Assembly (NCBI GenBank): GCA_022820365.1 | Contig: JAJEFO010000012.1 | Coordinates: 1 to 39,720, forward strand | DNA length: 39,720 nucleotides | From: Silicimonas sp. | GTDB taxonomy: Bacteria > Pseudomonadota > Alphaproteobacteria > Rhodobacterales > Rhodobacteraceae | Direction: 5' to 3' | Shown: in pieces, positions 8,525-16,641 of the stretch | How the letters are laid out: the number at the start of each line of letters is the position of its first letter | Numbering within the stretch: position 1 is the stretch's first letter | Notes under the pieces: model-generated | The model's database searches: none | What the model saw: the letters and a program-made list of their open reading frames with translations, nothing else | What the model was told of the DNA's origin: nothing | Translations under genes and position numbers: made by a program

Positions 8525-11500
8525 TTGGAAGACGGGCTGCGACCGAAATCAGTGGCGCTGGCGGAGTTTCTGTCCAGATGCGTCTCGATCGATCTCGAGA
8601 TTGATCCACGTCGCCACCGCATCAAGAGCTTTGCAGCCGTTCGGCCAGGCAAGGCCAAGCCATTCGTTTACACTCGCGGATCCCTCGCGCGTGCTTTCGA
8701 CGAACTTGACCACTATGCCGACGGAGCCGAATTCCTGCTCGGCCACAACATAATTTTCTTCGACTTCCCCCATCTTGCCGACAGACGACCTGGTTTGCGG
8801 ACTCTCTCCAAGAAGCTGATCGATACGCTGTGGCTGAACCCGCTCGCCTTCCCGCGCAACCCGTACCATCGCCTGGTCAAGCACTATCTCGATGGCCGGT
8901 TGCAGGCTGCACGCGTCAGCGACCCGCTCTGCGATGCCGAGCTTGTTCTCGATGTCTTGCGGAACCAGGTCGAGCGCTTTCTGGAGTTCGAACGGCAAAG
9001 TCCCGAATTGCTTCTTGCGCTTCACTGGCTGGCGACAAGGGGCAGGGGCGGCCTCGGGTTCGGTTCTGTGTTTGCGTTGGTCAGGAATGCACCGTGTCCG
9101 GATGCGCCGGTCGCAAGGGATGCAATTCGTGCGCTTCTGCGAGAACGGGCCTGCACGTATCGGACGAAAGCCGTCATCCGGGAGGTTGAAGAGGATGGCT
9201 GGCCGCTCGCCTATGCGCTTTCCTGGATCATGGTTGCCGAAGAGAATTCCGTGATGCCGCCTTGGGTGCGTCATCAGTTCCCGCGCGCTGGCGAACTGGT
9301 CCGGGAGCTCCGTGACACGCCTTGTGCAGATGCGACCTGCAAGTGGTGCCGATCACAAGGTGATCCGGTCGGTCAACTGAAGACCTGGTTTGGATTTGAT
9401 GCATTCAGGCCGGAACCGGCAGGGCCGAACGGGCAATCCCTTCAGGAGATGGTCGCTGCGAGCGCGTTGGCGAAGGCGCCCACCCTCGGTATTCTGCCGA
9501 CAGGTACCGGCAAGTCGATCTGCTACCAGCTTCCGGCGCTCGCACAGTACAAGCGAACCGGTGCGCTTACGGTCGTGATCTCGCCCTTGGTGGCACTCAT
9601 GGCCGACCAGGTGGAGGGCCTCCGGCAGCAGGGAATTTCCGCATGCGTGACAGTCAACGGCATGCTGTCGATGCCGGAGAGACAGAACGCGCTTGACAAG
9701 GTGAGGCTTGGCGATGCGGCCATCCTGCTGATTTCCCCGGAACAGCTGCGCAGCCCGTCGGTGCGTTCCATCCTGGACCAGCGGGAAGTCGGGTACTGGG
9801 TGTTTGATGAGGCGCACTGCGTTTCGAAATGGGGACACGACTTCAGGCCGGACTACCGGTATGCCGCCCGCTTCATTAAGGAATACTCGGGTGAAAGCGG
9901 CCCCGCACCATTGATCTGCCTGACCGCAACGGCAAAGCCGGACGTGATCAAGGACATCACGGAGCACTTCCAGCAAAAGCTTGGGGTCGGACTGCAGCTG
10001 ATCGATGGCGGTGCCAAGCGGCACAACCTCGACTTCGAGATCGTGGAAACCGAGAGGCTTCGCAAGCATGGCGATGTCGTCTCCGTGCTCCATGATATGC
10101 TTCCGCAGCAGGGAAGGTCCGGCGCGATCATCTATTGTTCGACGAGAAGGTCCGCAGAGGAGGTCGCAGAGTTCCTGAGAGGCAGCGGGTTTTCGGCCGC
10201 CCATTACCACGCCGGGCTCAAGCCCGAGGAAAAGCGCGACGTGCAGCAACAATTCCGTGACGGCACTCTTCGGGTCGTCGCAGCAACGAACGCTTTCGGA
10301 ATGGGAATCGACAAGCCGGACATTCGCCTTGTCGTACATGCAGACATTCCCGGATCTCTGGAAAACTACCTGCAGGAGGCTGGTCGCGCGGGCCGCGACG
10401 GTGACTGCGCCCGCTGCGTGCTGCTCTTCAGCGGTAACGACATCGAGCGCCAGTTCAGTCTTTCGGCGCAGTCTCGTCTCGATCGGCGAGACATCAGCGC
10501 AATTCTGAAGGCGATCCGGCGACTCGATCGGCGCACAAGACGATCCGGCGAGGTCATTGCGACGCCAGGAGAGATCGTCAGGGAAGATGATGACAATGAT
10601 TTTGTTCGGGATACGCTGACCGATGATCACCGCGTCAAGATTGCGGTGGCATGGCTCGAAGATGCGGTGCTTCTGAAGCGCGAAGAGAACCGTGTCCGGA
10701 TTTTCCCGTCGTCGCTCAAGATACATACGCTCGACGAAGCGACCAAGCGGATCAACGACAACGATACCATTCCCAAGCATCGTCGCGAGCCGCTGCATGG
10801 ACTTGTTCGATGCCTCATCGAGGCGGCACCAGACACCGGAGTCTCTACCGACGAGCTCTGCGGGCGGACCGGGATGTCGCCGGGTCGGCTGCGTGGTGCA
10901 TTGAACGATCTCGAATTGCTCGGGATCGCGTCGAACGACACGTCGGTCACCGTGTTCGTGCATCTGGGCGTGGACGATTCGTCCGAGAGACGCTTGACGG
11001 AGTTCACGAGCCTTGAAGCTGACCTTGTCTTGAACCTGCGCGAGGCGGCTCCGGACATTTCGTCCCAAGAAGCTTCGCAGCTCTTTCTGCGGCACGCCTC
11101 GCAGGAACTGAGAGATGCAGGACATGCGAACGTTCGACCCGACATCGTCGAACGCCTGGTTCGCGGGATCGCGCAGGACGGACGCGACGATGACGAAGGC
11201 GTTGGCAGCTTGCAGGTCCGCAAGGTCAACCGCGAGATCCTTTCTGTGCGCGTGCTGCGAAACTGGGACAAGCTGTCGCGGACCGCCGAATTGCGCCGGA
11301 AGGGCGCGGCGGTTATTCTTGGCGCATTGATCCGCCTTGCGCCAAAGGGCGCGCGCGGCAAGGACATTCAGGTCTGCACGACGCTTGGCAAGTTGACCGA
11401 AGCCCTTTCGAGCGACATTGAACTCAAGAGAGAGATTGGCGATCCGTCCAAGCTTCTGGACCGGGCGCTTCTCTGGCTCCATGAACAGGGCATCGTCGCC

Positions 11501-13669
11501 CTTGGCCGTGGCCTGACGATCTTTCGACCGGCAATCACGGTTCACCTCGAACCGGAAAGGCGCGGATTCACGGATACGGATTTCAAGCCCCTGGACCTGC
11601 ACTATCGGGAACAGACCCTGCAGACCCACATCATGTCAGCCTACGCCCAGCGCGGACTGACATCCATGTCCGAAGCGCTTCGCCTCGTTGATGACTATTT
11701 CACGTTGGACCGGCAGGATTTCGTCAAGAAATGGTTGCCGCATTCGGCGACAGTCTTGCAGCGGCAGACGACACCGGAATCCTGGAAGGCGATCATCGAA
11801 GATCTCGGGAATCCCGTTCAGGCGAACATCGTTGCCGATGAACGCGAACAGACGAGCGTGCTTGTCCTTGCGGGTCCGGGGTCGGGCAAGACGCGCGTTC
11901 TGGTTCACCGAATTGCATATCTCATCCGTGTTCGCCGGGAAAATCCCCGGGCAATTCTTGTCCTGGTCTACAACCGCCATGCCGCGACCGAAATCCGGCA
12001 GCGGCTGACTACGCTCCTTGGAAGAGACGCTCAGAGGGTGACTGTCCTGACCTGCCACGGTCTCGCGATGCGACTTGTGGGCGCGAGCTTTGCGAGAGAC
12101 GCTGACAGAGTGGACGTTGATCCAAAACGGTTCGACGAAGTGCTTCGACAGGCGGTCGACCTTCTTCAAGGCAAGGGACTTTCGAAGGAAGAGGCCGAAG
12201 CGCAGCGCGACACCTTGACCGAAGGGTATCGCTGGATTCTCGTTGACGAATACCAAGACGTCGGACCCGGCGAGTACGACTTGATTGCATCTGTTGCAGG
12301 TCGCTCGATCGAGGACAGGGACAGTCGGCTGAGCCTCTTCGCCGTAGGTGACGATGATCAGAACATCTATGCCTTTGCGGGTGCGTCCGTCGAATACATC
12401 CGGCGGTTCGAAAGGGACTACAAGGCCCGTCCTGTTCATCTTGTCGAGAACTATCGGTCCACGGCAAACATCATCAGCGCGTCCAGCCGGGTGATAAAGC
12501 TGGCTGGCCAACGCATGAAGGCCGACCATGACCTGGTCGCCAACTCGGCACGAACGTCGGACCCTCCGGGCGGCGAGCTTGAAGAACTGGACGCGGTCGG
12601 AAGGGGCCGGGTGCAGATTCTCCAAGACGCATCCACAATGCGTGAGCAGGCGGCGCTTGCGATCAAGGAACTGAAGCGCATCGAGGCTCTGGATCTTCCC
12701 CGCTGGGACTGGGCGAGCGCTGCCGTGATCGCGCGGGAATGGGAATACCTCGATCCGGTGCGTAGCCTTTGCGAGGCGCAGGGCATCCCGGTCCAGTTCG
12801 CGAAGGAGAAGCCGCCGAGTTTCTGGCGGTTGCGCGAAACGCAGGCGTTCATCAATTGGCTGAAAGTGCACGCGGGTGAAGATTTGAGTGCTTTGGCACT
12901 TGCTGATTGGGTGGCGCAGCAACCGGATGGGAAATGGTGGACGCTGCTGAAGGAGGGCGTGGGCACGCTGGTCGCCGAGCTCGGCGGCGGCAAGACATCC
13001 ATAAGCCCAAGGTTCGTCCAGGAGTGGCTTGCCGAATGGAGCCACGACGCGCGTCGGCGCCAGTTCGGGCTGCTGCTGCTGACGGCGCACCGGGCGAAGG
13101 GACTTGAATTCGATGACGTGGTCGTTCTTGACGGTGGCTGGGAAGGGCGGTCCCGAAACGAGGATCCGGATTCCGAGCGCCGACTGTATTACGTCGCCAT
13201 GACCCGGGCACGGCGTGGGCTTGCTCTGCTGTCGATGAAGCGGCGACATCCGATCATCGGCGATCTTGATGATCCGGCCTTCCTGTGGCGGGAATCAGGC
13301 CCGGAGTCGATCGATGTCTCCGACAGCGACAAGCTTTACCGGACGCTTGAACTGTCAGATGTTGACTTGAGCTATGCCGGACGTCTCCGGAATGGTCACA
13401 CGGCACTCGATGCTCTTGAGCGGTTGAATGCCGGTGACCCCATCGGGTTGAGGCAACACGGCGGAAGTTGGCTGGTCGTGGATCGGCACGACGTTCCGGT
13501 CGGGCGCCTTGCAAAGAGCTTCACGCCTCTGAAAGACGCCGAGTTTATCGGGGGAAGCGTGCACGCGGTCTGCATTTGGTTTCGCGAAGACAGCGCCGAC
13601 GAGTATCGCGAGCACTTCAAGCGGGACCGATGGCCGGTTGTGGTGCCGGAACTGGTCTATCGATCATGA
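8525..13669 (+). CDS. Giant fusion: DEDD-like exonuclease + RecQ helicase + UvrD-type helicase
   Basis: One uninterrupted frame encodes about 1,714 residues. Domains in order: exonuclease-like fold with SIDLEID (21-27) and GHNIIFFDFPHL (73-84), and a weak third motif SDPLCDAEL (132-140); a Cys cluster CADATCKWC (267-275); RecQ core with LPTGTGKS (324-331), DEAHCVSKWGHDFRPDY (428-444), LTATA (466-470), YCSTRRS (537-543), ATNAFGMGIDKP (587-598) and QEAGRAGRDG (617-626); a middle part (about 640-1090) with winged-helix-like stretches; UvrD/PcrA core with AGPGSGKT (1116-1123), LVDEYQD (1239-1245), GDDDQNIYAFAGA (1275-1287), ENYRST (1308-1313), TAHRAKGLEFDDV (1520-1532) and YYVAMTRAR (1555-1563). 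All ATPase motifs look intact. The RecQ four-Cys zinc module is not evident. The start is uncertain: TTG 8525 or GTG 8552, neither with a good ribosome site. It should unwind and degrade DNA, probably together with the SNF2 protein. Confidence 0.93.
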   Translation: MEDGLRPKSVALAEFLSRCVSIDLEIDPRRHRIKSFAAVRPGKAKPFVYTRGSLARAFDELDHYADGAEFLLGHNIIFFDFPHLADRRPGLRTLSKKLIDTLWLNPLAFPRNPYHRLVKHYLDGRLQAARVSDPLCDAELVLDVLRNQVERFLEFERQSPELLLALHWLATRGRGGLGFGSVFALVRNAPCPDAPVARDAIRALLRERACTYRTKAVIREVEEDGWPLAYALSWIMVAEENSVMPPWVRHQFPRAGELVRELRDTPCADATCKWCRSQGDPVGQLKTWFGFDAFRPEPAGPNGQSLQEMVAASALAKAPTLGILPTGTGKSICYQLPALAQYKRTGALTVVISPLVALMADQVEGLRQQGISACVTVNGMLSMPERQNALDKVRLGDAAILLISPEQLRSPSVRSILDQREVGYWVFDEAHCVSKWGHDFRPDYRYAARFIKEYSGESGPAPLICLTATAKPDVIKDITEHFQQKLGVGLQLIDGGAKRHNLDFEIVETERLRKHGDVVSVLHDMLPQQGRSGAIIYCSTRRSAEEVAEFLRGSGFSAAHYHAGLKPEEKRDVQQQFRDGTLRVVAATNAFGMGIDKPDIRLVVHADIPGSLENYLQEAGRAGRDGDCARCVLLFSGNDIERQFSLSAQSRLDRRDISAILKAIRRLDRRTRRSGEVIATPGEIVREDDDNDFVRDTLTDDHRVKIAVAWLEDAVLLKREENRVRIFPSSLKIHTLDEATKRINDNDTIPKHRREPLHGLVRCLIEAAPDTGVSTDELCGRTGMSPGRLRGALNDLELLGIASNDTSVTVFVHLGVDDSSERRLTEFTSLEADLVLNLREAAPDISSQEASQLFLRHASQELRDAGHANVRPDIVERLVRGIAQDGRDDDEGVGSLQVRKVNREILSVRVLRNWDKLSRTAELRRKGAAVILGALIRLAPKGARGKDIQVCTTLGKLTEALSSDIELKREIGDPSKLLDRALLWLHEQGIVALGRGLTIFRPAITVHLEPERRGFTDTDFKPLDLHYREQTLQTHIMSAYAQRGLTSMSEALRLVDDYFTLDRQDFVKKWLPHSATVLQRQTTPESWKAIIEDLGNPVQANIVADEREQTSVLVLAGPGSGKTRVLVHRIAYLIRVRRENPRAILVLVYNRHAATEIRQRLTTLLGRDAQRVTVLTCHGLAMRLVGASFARDADRVDVDPKRFDEVLRQAVDLLQGKGLSKEEAEAQRDTLTEGYRWILVDEYQDVGPGEYDLIASVAGRSIEDRDSRLSLFAVGDDDQNIYAFAGASVEYIRRFERDYKARPVHLVENYRSTANIISASSRVIKLAGQRMKADHDLVANSARTSDPPGGELEELDAVGRGRVQILQDASTMREQAALAIKELKRIEALDLPRWDWASAAVIAREWEYLDPVRSLCEAQGIPVQFAKEKPPSFWRLRETQAFINWLKVHAGEDLSALALADWVAQQPDGKWWTLLKEGVGTLVAELGGGKTSISPRFVQEWLAEWSHDARRRQFGLLLLTAHRAKGLEFDDVVVLDGGWEGRSRNEDPDSERRLYYVAMTRARRGLALLSMKRRHPIIGDLDDPAFLWRESGPESIDVSDSDKLYRTLELSDVDLSYAGRLRNGHTALDALERLNAGDPIGLRQHGGSWLVVDRHDVPVGRLAKSFTPLKDAEFIGGSVHAVCIWFREDSADEYREHFKRDRWPVVVPELVYRS

Positions 13670-13717
13670 GCGGGGGCGAACTAGACTCGTTGCTGGGTTC
13701 GCCACAGGTTGGCGCGA

Positions 13718-13736
13718 CGTGCGTACCCGACGCACG
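13718..13736. terminator. Hairpin after the giant helicase gene
   Basis: CGTGCGT and ACGCACG form a perfect 7-bp stem around a 5-nt loop (acccg), 48 bp after the helicase stop and 114 bp before the DUF433 gene. There is no T-run, so it may be a weak terminator or a binding site for the toxin-antitoxin pair that follows. Confidence 0.35.
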
Positions 13737-13850
13737 CATGGTAGCATCTGATTTGCCAGAATCGAACCCGGTTGCGGATGGAGACGAGACTGATCCACCC
13801 GAATTCAATCCGCGAAATTTTGGCAACACACTTGAAAGGGAGGCAAACCC

Positions 13851-14078
13851 ATGACGGACTGGACGAATTGCCCGGCGGTGGAACGCAATCCCCTCAAGAT
13901 CAGTGGCGATTGGGCCTTTGCGGGAACTCGGGTGCCAGTATACGTCCTATTCGAGAATCTGGAGAGTGATGCCACCGTAAAGGAGTTTCTCGAGTGGTAC
14001 CCCGAGGTCAATGAGTGCCAGGTAACCGCGGTCCTAAAGCACGAAGCCGAATCCCTAAAGACGACCGTCCAAGCGTGA
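13851..14078 (+). CDS. DUF433 family protein, probable antitoxin
   Basis: This small 75-residue protein has the DUF433 pattern: NPLKISGDWAFAGTRVPVYVLFENLESDATVKEFLEWYPEV. DUF433 proteins have a helix-turn-helix-like fold and are regularly found in front of DUF5615 PIN-like genes, where they are taken to be the antitoxin and autorepressor. The start ATG follows GGGAGG (13839-13844) at normal spacing. The stop overlaps the GTG start of the next gene (GTGA), typical for such pairs. The assignment rests on family pattern and gene order. Confidence 0.85.
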   Translation: MTDWTNCPAVERNPLKISGDWAFAGTRVPVYVLFENLESDATVKEFLEWYPEVNECQVTAVLKHEAESLKTTVQA

Positions 14079-14392
14079 AAGTCCAGTTCGACCACGGGAC
14101 TCTGGCACCTCTTCGACGACACCTCGCGGAAAATTCCGTGGACCGATCCGCGGAGCGGGGATGGGAGTTGCTGGAGAATGGGAATCTGATCCGCAAAGCT
14201 GAAGAGGAAGGCTACGAGGTTATGGTCACGGCGGATCAAAAAATGCGCCACCAACAAAACCTGACTGGAAGCAGCTTGGGCATTGTCGATCTGATGTCCA
14301 CAGCGTGGCTACGCGTGCAGCATCGAACGAAGGAGATTCGCGACGCCATTGAGGACGTGCGACCAGGTCAAGTGCTTGAAGTCCCGATCTGA
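14075..14392 (+). CDS. DUF5615 PIN-like protein, probable toxin
   Basis: From the GTG at 14075, which overlaps the DUF433 stop, 105 residues are encoded: VKVQFDHGTLAPLRRHL...GWELLENGNLIRKAEEEGYEVMVTADQKMRHQQNL. This matches the DUF5615 (PIN-like, Mut7-C-related) pattern, with an N-terminal acidic residue in FDHGT and the TADQKMRHQQNL motif. Family members are predicted metal-dependent RNases acting as VapC-like toxins. An earlier start in the same frame would lie deep inside the DUF433 gene and is unlikely. With DUF433 it forms a toxin-antitoxin-like pair right after the helicases. Confidence 0.83.
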   Translation: MKVQFDHGTLAPLRRHLAENSVDRSAERGWELLENGNLIRKAEEEGYEVMVTADQKMRHQQNLTGSSLGIVDLMSTAWLRVQHRTKEIRDAIEDVRPGQVLEVPI

Positions 14393-14584
14393 GGTTCGAG
14401 GAAGAAATGGGGACCACCGACACTTCCGAACGCGACCACAAGAGCCTGATCTGCACTACGCTGGCGACCAAACTTCACATGTGGGTTCTTGGAAGACGGG
14501 GCCAAATGCAGACACAGGATTGCAGGATTGTTGCCAAGACTCCGGCGCGCGGCTACTCTTTGCTTGGAAACGGAGGCGCATGGC

Positions 14585-15193
14585 ATGAACGTCCAGACGA
14601 GACCGGCTGACAGATCGCATCGCAAGGCGACCTATCAGGACGTGCTGGATGCACCGCCCCACATGGTGGCCGAAGTGCTCGCCGGGACGCTTCATACCCA
14701 TCCGAGACCGGCCATGCGGCATGCTTGGGCGAGCTCGATTTTGGGTGGGGAACTGGTTGCGCCGTTCGGTCGCGGGCGCGGCGGTCCGGGCGGCTGGTGG
14801 ATCGTGGACGAACCGGAACTGCATTTGGGCGACGACATCGTGGTTCCGGACCTTGCGGGCTGGCGGCGCGAGACGATGCCCGACTACCCCGATACGGCCT
14901 ATTGCTCTATTGCGCCCGACTGGGCTTGCGAGGTGCTCTCGCCCTCGACCCGCCGGATCGACCAAAACGAGAAGCGAACGATCTACGCTCGCGAGGGCGT
15001 CTCGCATCTCTGGTTCGTGGACCCCGCATCGAAGATGCTGGAAGCGTTCGAGCTTCGAGACAGTCACTGGGTCCTGTTGGCCACGCTGGCGGATGACGCG
15101 CCTGTCTCCCTGCCACCTTTCGAAGCCATTAATTTTCCGCTTGATGCGCTCTGGCCGGAAAGCGTCGCTCCGGATGCAGGCAAGGCTGGGTGA
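14585..15193 (+). CDS. Uma2 family endonuclease-fold protein
   Basis: The 202-residue protein starts at the ATG at 14585, 8 nt after GGAGG (14572-14576). It shows the Uma2 (DUF820) arrangement: YQDVLDAPPHMVAEVLAGTLHTHPRP at the N-terminus, then the PD-(D/E)XK-like core VVPDLAGWRRE...CEVLSPSTRRIDQNEKRTIYAREGVSHLWFVDP, with Asp, Glu and Lys in the expected order. The family is widespread in cyanobacteria and other bacteria and is predicted to cut nucleic acids, but its biological role is unknown. It lies about 190 bp after the DUF5615 gene; the segment between them holds nothing recognisable. Its place in a cluster of toxin-like genes fits accessory DNA. Confidence 0.85.
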   Translation: MNVQTRPADRSHRKATYQDVLDAPPHMVAEVLAGTLHTHPRPAMRHAWASSILGGELVAPFGRGRGGPGGWWIVDEPELHLGDDIVVPDLAGWRRETMPDYPDTAYCSIAPDWACEVLSPSTRRIDQNEKRTIYAREGVSHLWFVDPASKMLEAFELRDSHWVLLATLADDAPVSLPPFEAINFPLDALWPESVAPDAGKAG

Positions 15194-15334
15194 CCGCTCC
15201 CGGCTCTTCAGGGTGGAGAGCGGTCACGTGCACCAAGGGAGACACGCATTTGGCGGTGGTGAAGTGTGTCTTGCTGGCGGTCGAGTTTCGTGGACAATGA
15301 TCCCGCGCAAAACAAAATTCCGAATTGTCCAGTC

Positions 15335-15628
15335 ATGGCTCACAAGCCGAAATCATTCTTGACGCTCGGCAACATCATCACGCTTGTGATCGGCATCGTT
15401 GCCGGTGTCGTTATGCCGGTCATCGGTCTCTTCATTGGCCTGCAGGTCAGCCCTTCGTTGGGAACGGTTCTCGTGGCGCCATACATTGGCGTTGCCACGC
15501 TGTTCGATACGTATGTTGGCAGTATGTCTGGCTTCGCGCGCCTTCTGGGATTGGCTCTGTCAATTGTGGCATATGTCGTGCTGGCCTTTGGCGTACGTCA
15601 CTTGATCCGCCTCGCTTTGCGGCGGTAG
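15335..15628 (+). CDS. Small membrane protein of unknown function
   Basis: The 97-residue frame from ATG 15335 (MAHKPKSFLTLGN...) has two to three strongly hydrophobic segments: ITLVIGIVAGVVMPVIGLFIGL, LGTVLVAPYIGVATLFDTYV and LLGLALSIVAYVVLAFGV. It ends with a basic tail (RHLIRLALRR). Third codon positions are G/C-rich, as in real genes of this region. There is no clear ribosome binding site, and an earlier in-frame start at 15266 is possible. I do not recognise the family. Confidence 0.5.
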   Translation: MAHKPKSFLTLGNIITLVIGIVAGVVMPVIGLFIGLQVSPSLGTVLVAPYIGVATLFDTYVGSMSGFARLLGLALSIVAYVVLAFGVRHLIRLALRR

Positions 15629-15658
15629 CCCACCGTTCCGAAACGCCGGTCGATAACA

Positions 15659-15704
15659 CTTGCCAATCCGATCCGGTGCGTCCGGAACGGACTCCCATGG
15701 CAAG
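15659..15704. terminator. Stem-loop between convergent genes
   Basis: TCCGATCCGG (15667-15676) pairs with CCGGAACGGA (15682-15691), 10 bp with one mismatch and a 5-nt loop. An outer CTTGCCA/TGGCAAG pair (15659-15665/15698-15704) flanks it. It lies between the convergent membrane-protein and peroxiredoxin genes, so a bidirectional terminator is likely. No T-run is seen. Confidence 0.45.
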
Positions 15705-15751
15705 CGGTGGCAAAGAAGTCCGCTCAAGCCATACGGCGGCGAGTGCCTTGG

Positions 15752-16405
15752 TCAGGTCGGTTGCTCGACGGTTCTGAGATACGGCAGCACCTTGTCGAAT
15801 CCGTTGAACCGCGCCTTGGCGTCTTCATCGGACACGGCGGGAACAACGATGACGTTTTCGCCCTGCTTCCAGTTCGCAGGCGTCGAGACCTGGTGATCCA
15901 TGGTCAACTGGATTGAATCGAGGGCACGCAGGATCTCGTCGAAATTCCGGCCGGTCGTCATCGGATAGGTCAGTGACAGCTTCACCTTCTTGTCCGGCCC
16001 GACGATGAAGACGGTCCGAACGGTCTGATTGTCGGCAGGCGTGCGTCCTTCGACCCTCTCTTCGCTTGCGGGCAGCATGTCATAGAGCTTGGCGACCTTC
16101 ATTTCCGGATCACCGATCATGGGATAGCTCACCATGTTCCCAGTGACCGTCTTGATGTCATCTTTCCAGCGGTGATGGTCGTCCACCGGATCGACCGAGA
16201 TTCCGATGATCTTTGCATTCCGTTTCGCGAACTCTTCCTGCATGCCTGCCATCAGGCCAAGTTCCGTCGTGCAGACCGGCGTGAAATCCTTGGGATGCGA
16301 AAACAGGATTGCGTAGCCGTCGCCAATCCAGTCGTGAAAGCTGATCGGACCTTCGGTCGTGTCGGCCGTGAAGTCCGGAGCCGTGTCGTTGATGCGCAGT
16401 GCCAT
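15752..16405 (-). CDS. 1-Cys peroxiredoxin (Prx6 type)
   Basis: The 217-residue protein has the AhpC/TSA fold followed by the extended C-terminal domain of the Prx6 class. It reduces hydrogen peroxide and organic hydroperoxides in the cytoplasm. The peroxidatic Cys45 sits in HPKDFTPVCTTE; no other Cys is present, so it must be the 1-Cys type and needs an external thiol. DNQTVRTVFIVGPDKKVKLSLTYPMTTGRNFDEILR is the typical Prx6 second half. The start is supported by GGAGAA upstream. It is divergent from the alpha/beta hydrolase gene, with a 236-bp shared promoter region containing an inverted repeat (16442-16463). Confidence 0.95.
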   Translation of the reverse strand: MALRINDTAPDFTADTTEGPISFHDWIGDGYAILFSHPKDFTPVCTTELGLMAGMQEEFAKRNAKIIGISVDPVDDHHRWKDDIKTVTGNMVSYPMIGDPEMKVAKLYDMLPASEERVEGRTPADNQTVRTVFIVGPDKKVKLSLTYPMTTGRNFDEILRALDSIQLTMDHQVSTPANWKQGENVIVVPAVSDEDAKARFNGFDKVLPYLRTVEQPT

Positions 16406-16441
16406 GATGATTGTCTTCTCCGTTCATGCTGATGCGGGCAT

Positions 16442-16463
16442 CGAATCTCCAGAGGAAGATTCG
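16442..16463. promoter_or_regulatory. Inverted repeat upstream of the peroxiredoxin gene
   Basis: CGAATCT-N8-AGATTCG is a perfect 7-bp inverted repeat about 36 bp upstream of the peroxiredoxin start, within the divergent promoter region. It may bind a regulator or form a leader hairpin. It does not match the tetranucleotide pattern of OxyR sites. Confidence 0.35.
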
Positions 16464-16641
16464 GTTCCCCAAGATACAACACTGCTTGCCTGGTTGCGAC
16501 TGGGCAATACGTGCGCGGCAAGTTAGGAACGCCTTCACGATTCGCACAATGGTGCACGGGCATAATTCCGATTCGGGGACGTAGCCCGGGACGATGTTCC
16601 GGAGCAGTCGTGTTCTGGGGAAATGCAGCGGAGGCTTGCGA

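Noticed and set aside
5200-8525. LexA (SOS) box before the helicase genes
   Set aside because: No GTTC-N7-GTTC or GAAC-N7-GAAC site was found upstream of either gene by eye.
9353-11629. Very long minus-strand open frame (758 codons) inside the helicase gene
   Set aside because: It is antisense to perfectly conserved RecQ motifs and its translation has no domain; an effect of high GC content and codon bias.
11636-13249. Second long minus-strand frame (537 codons) opposite the UvrD part
   Set aside because: Same reason: antisense to clear UvrD motifs, no recognisable protein.
5376-13669. DISARM or another named helicase-containing defence system
   Set aside because: DISARM needs a DUF1998 protein, a methyltransferase and a PLD protein, none of which is present; RecQ-UvrD fusion is not part of the other systems I considered.
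14407-14610. Short plus-strand frame between the DUF5615 and Uma2 genes
   Set aside because: No ribosome site, no domain, and it overlaps the well-supported Uma2 start.
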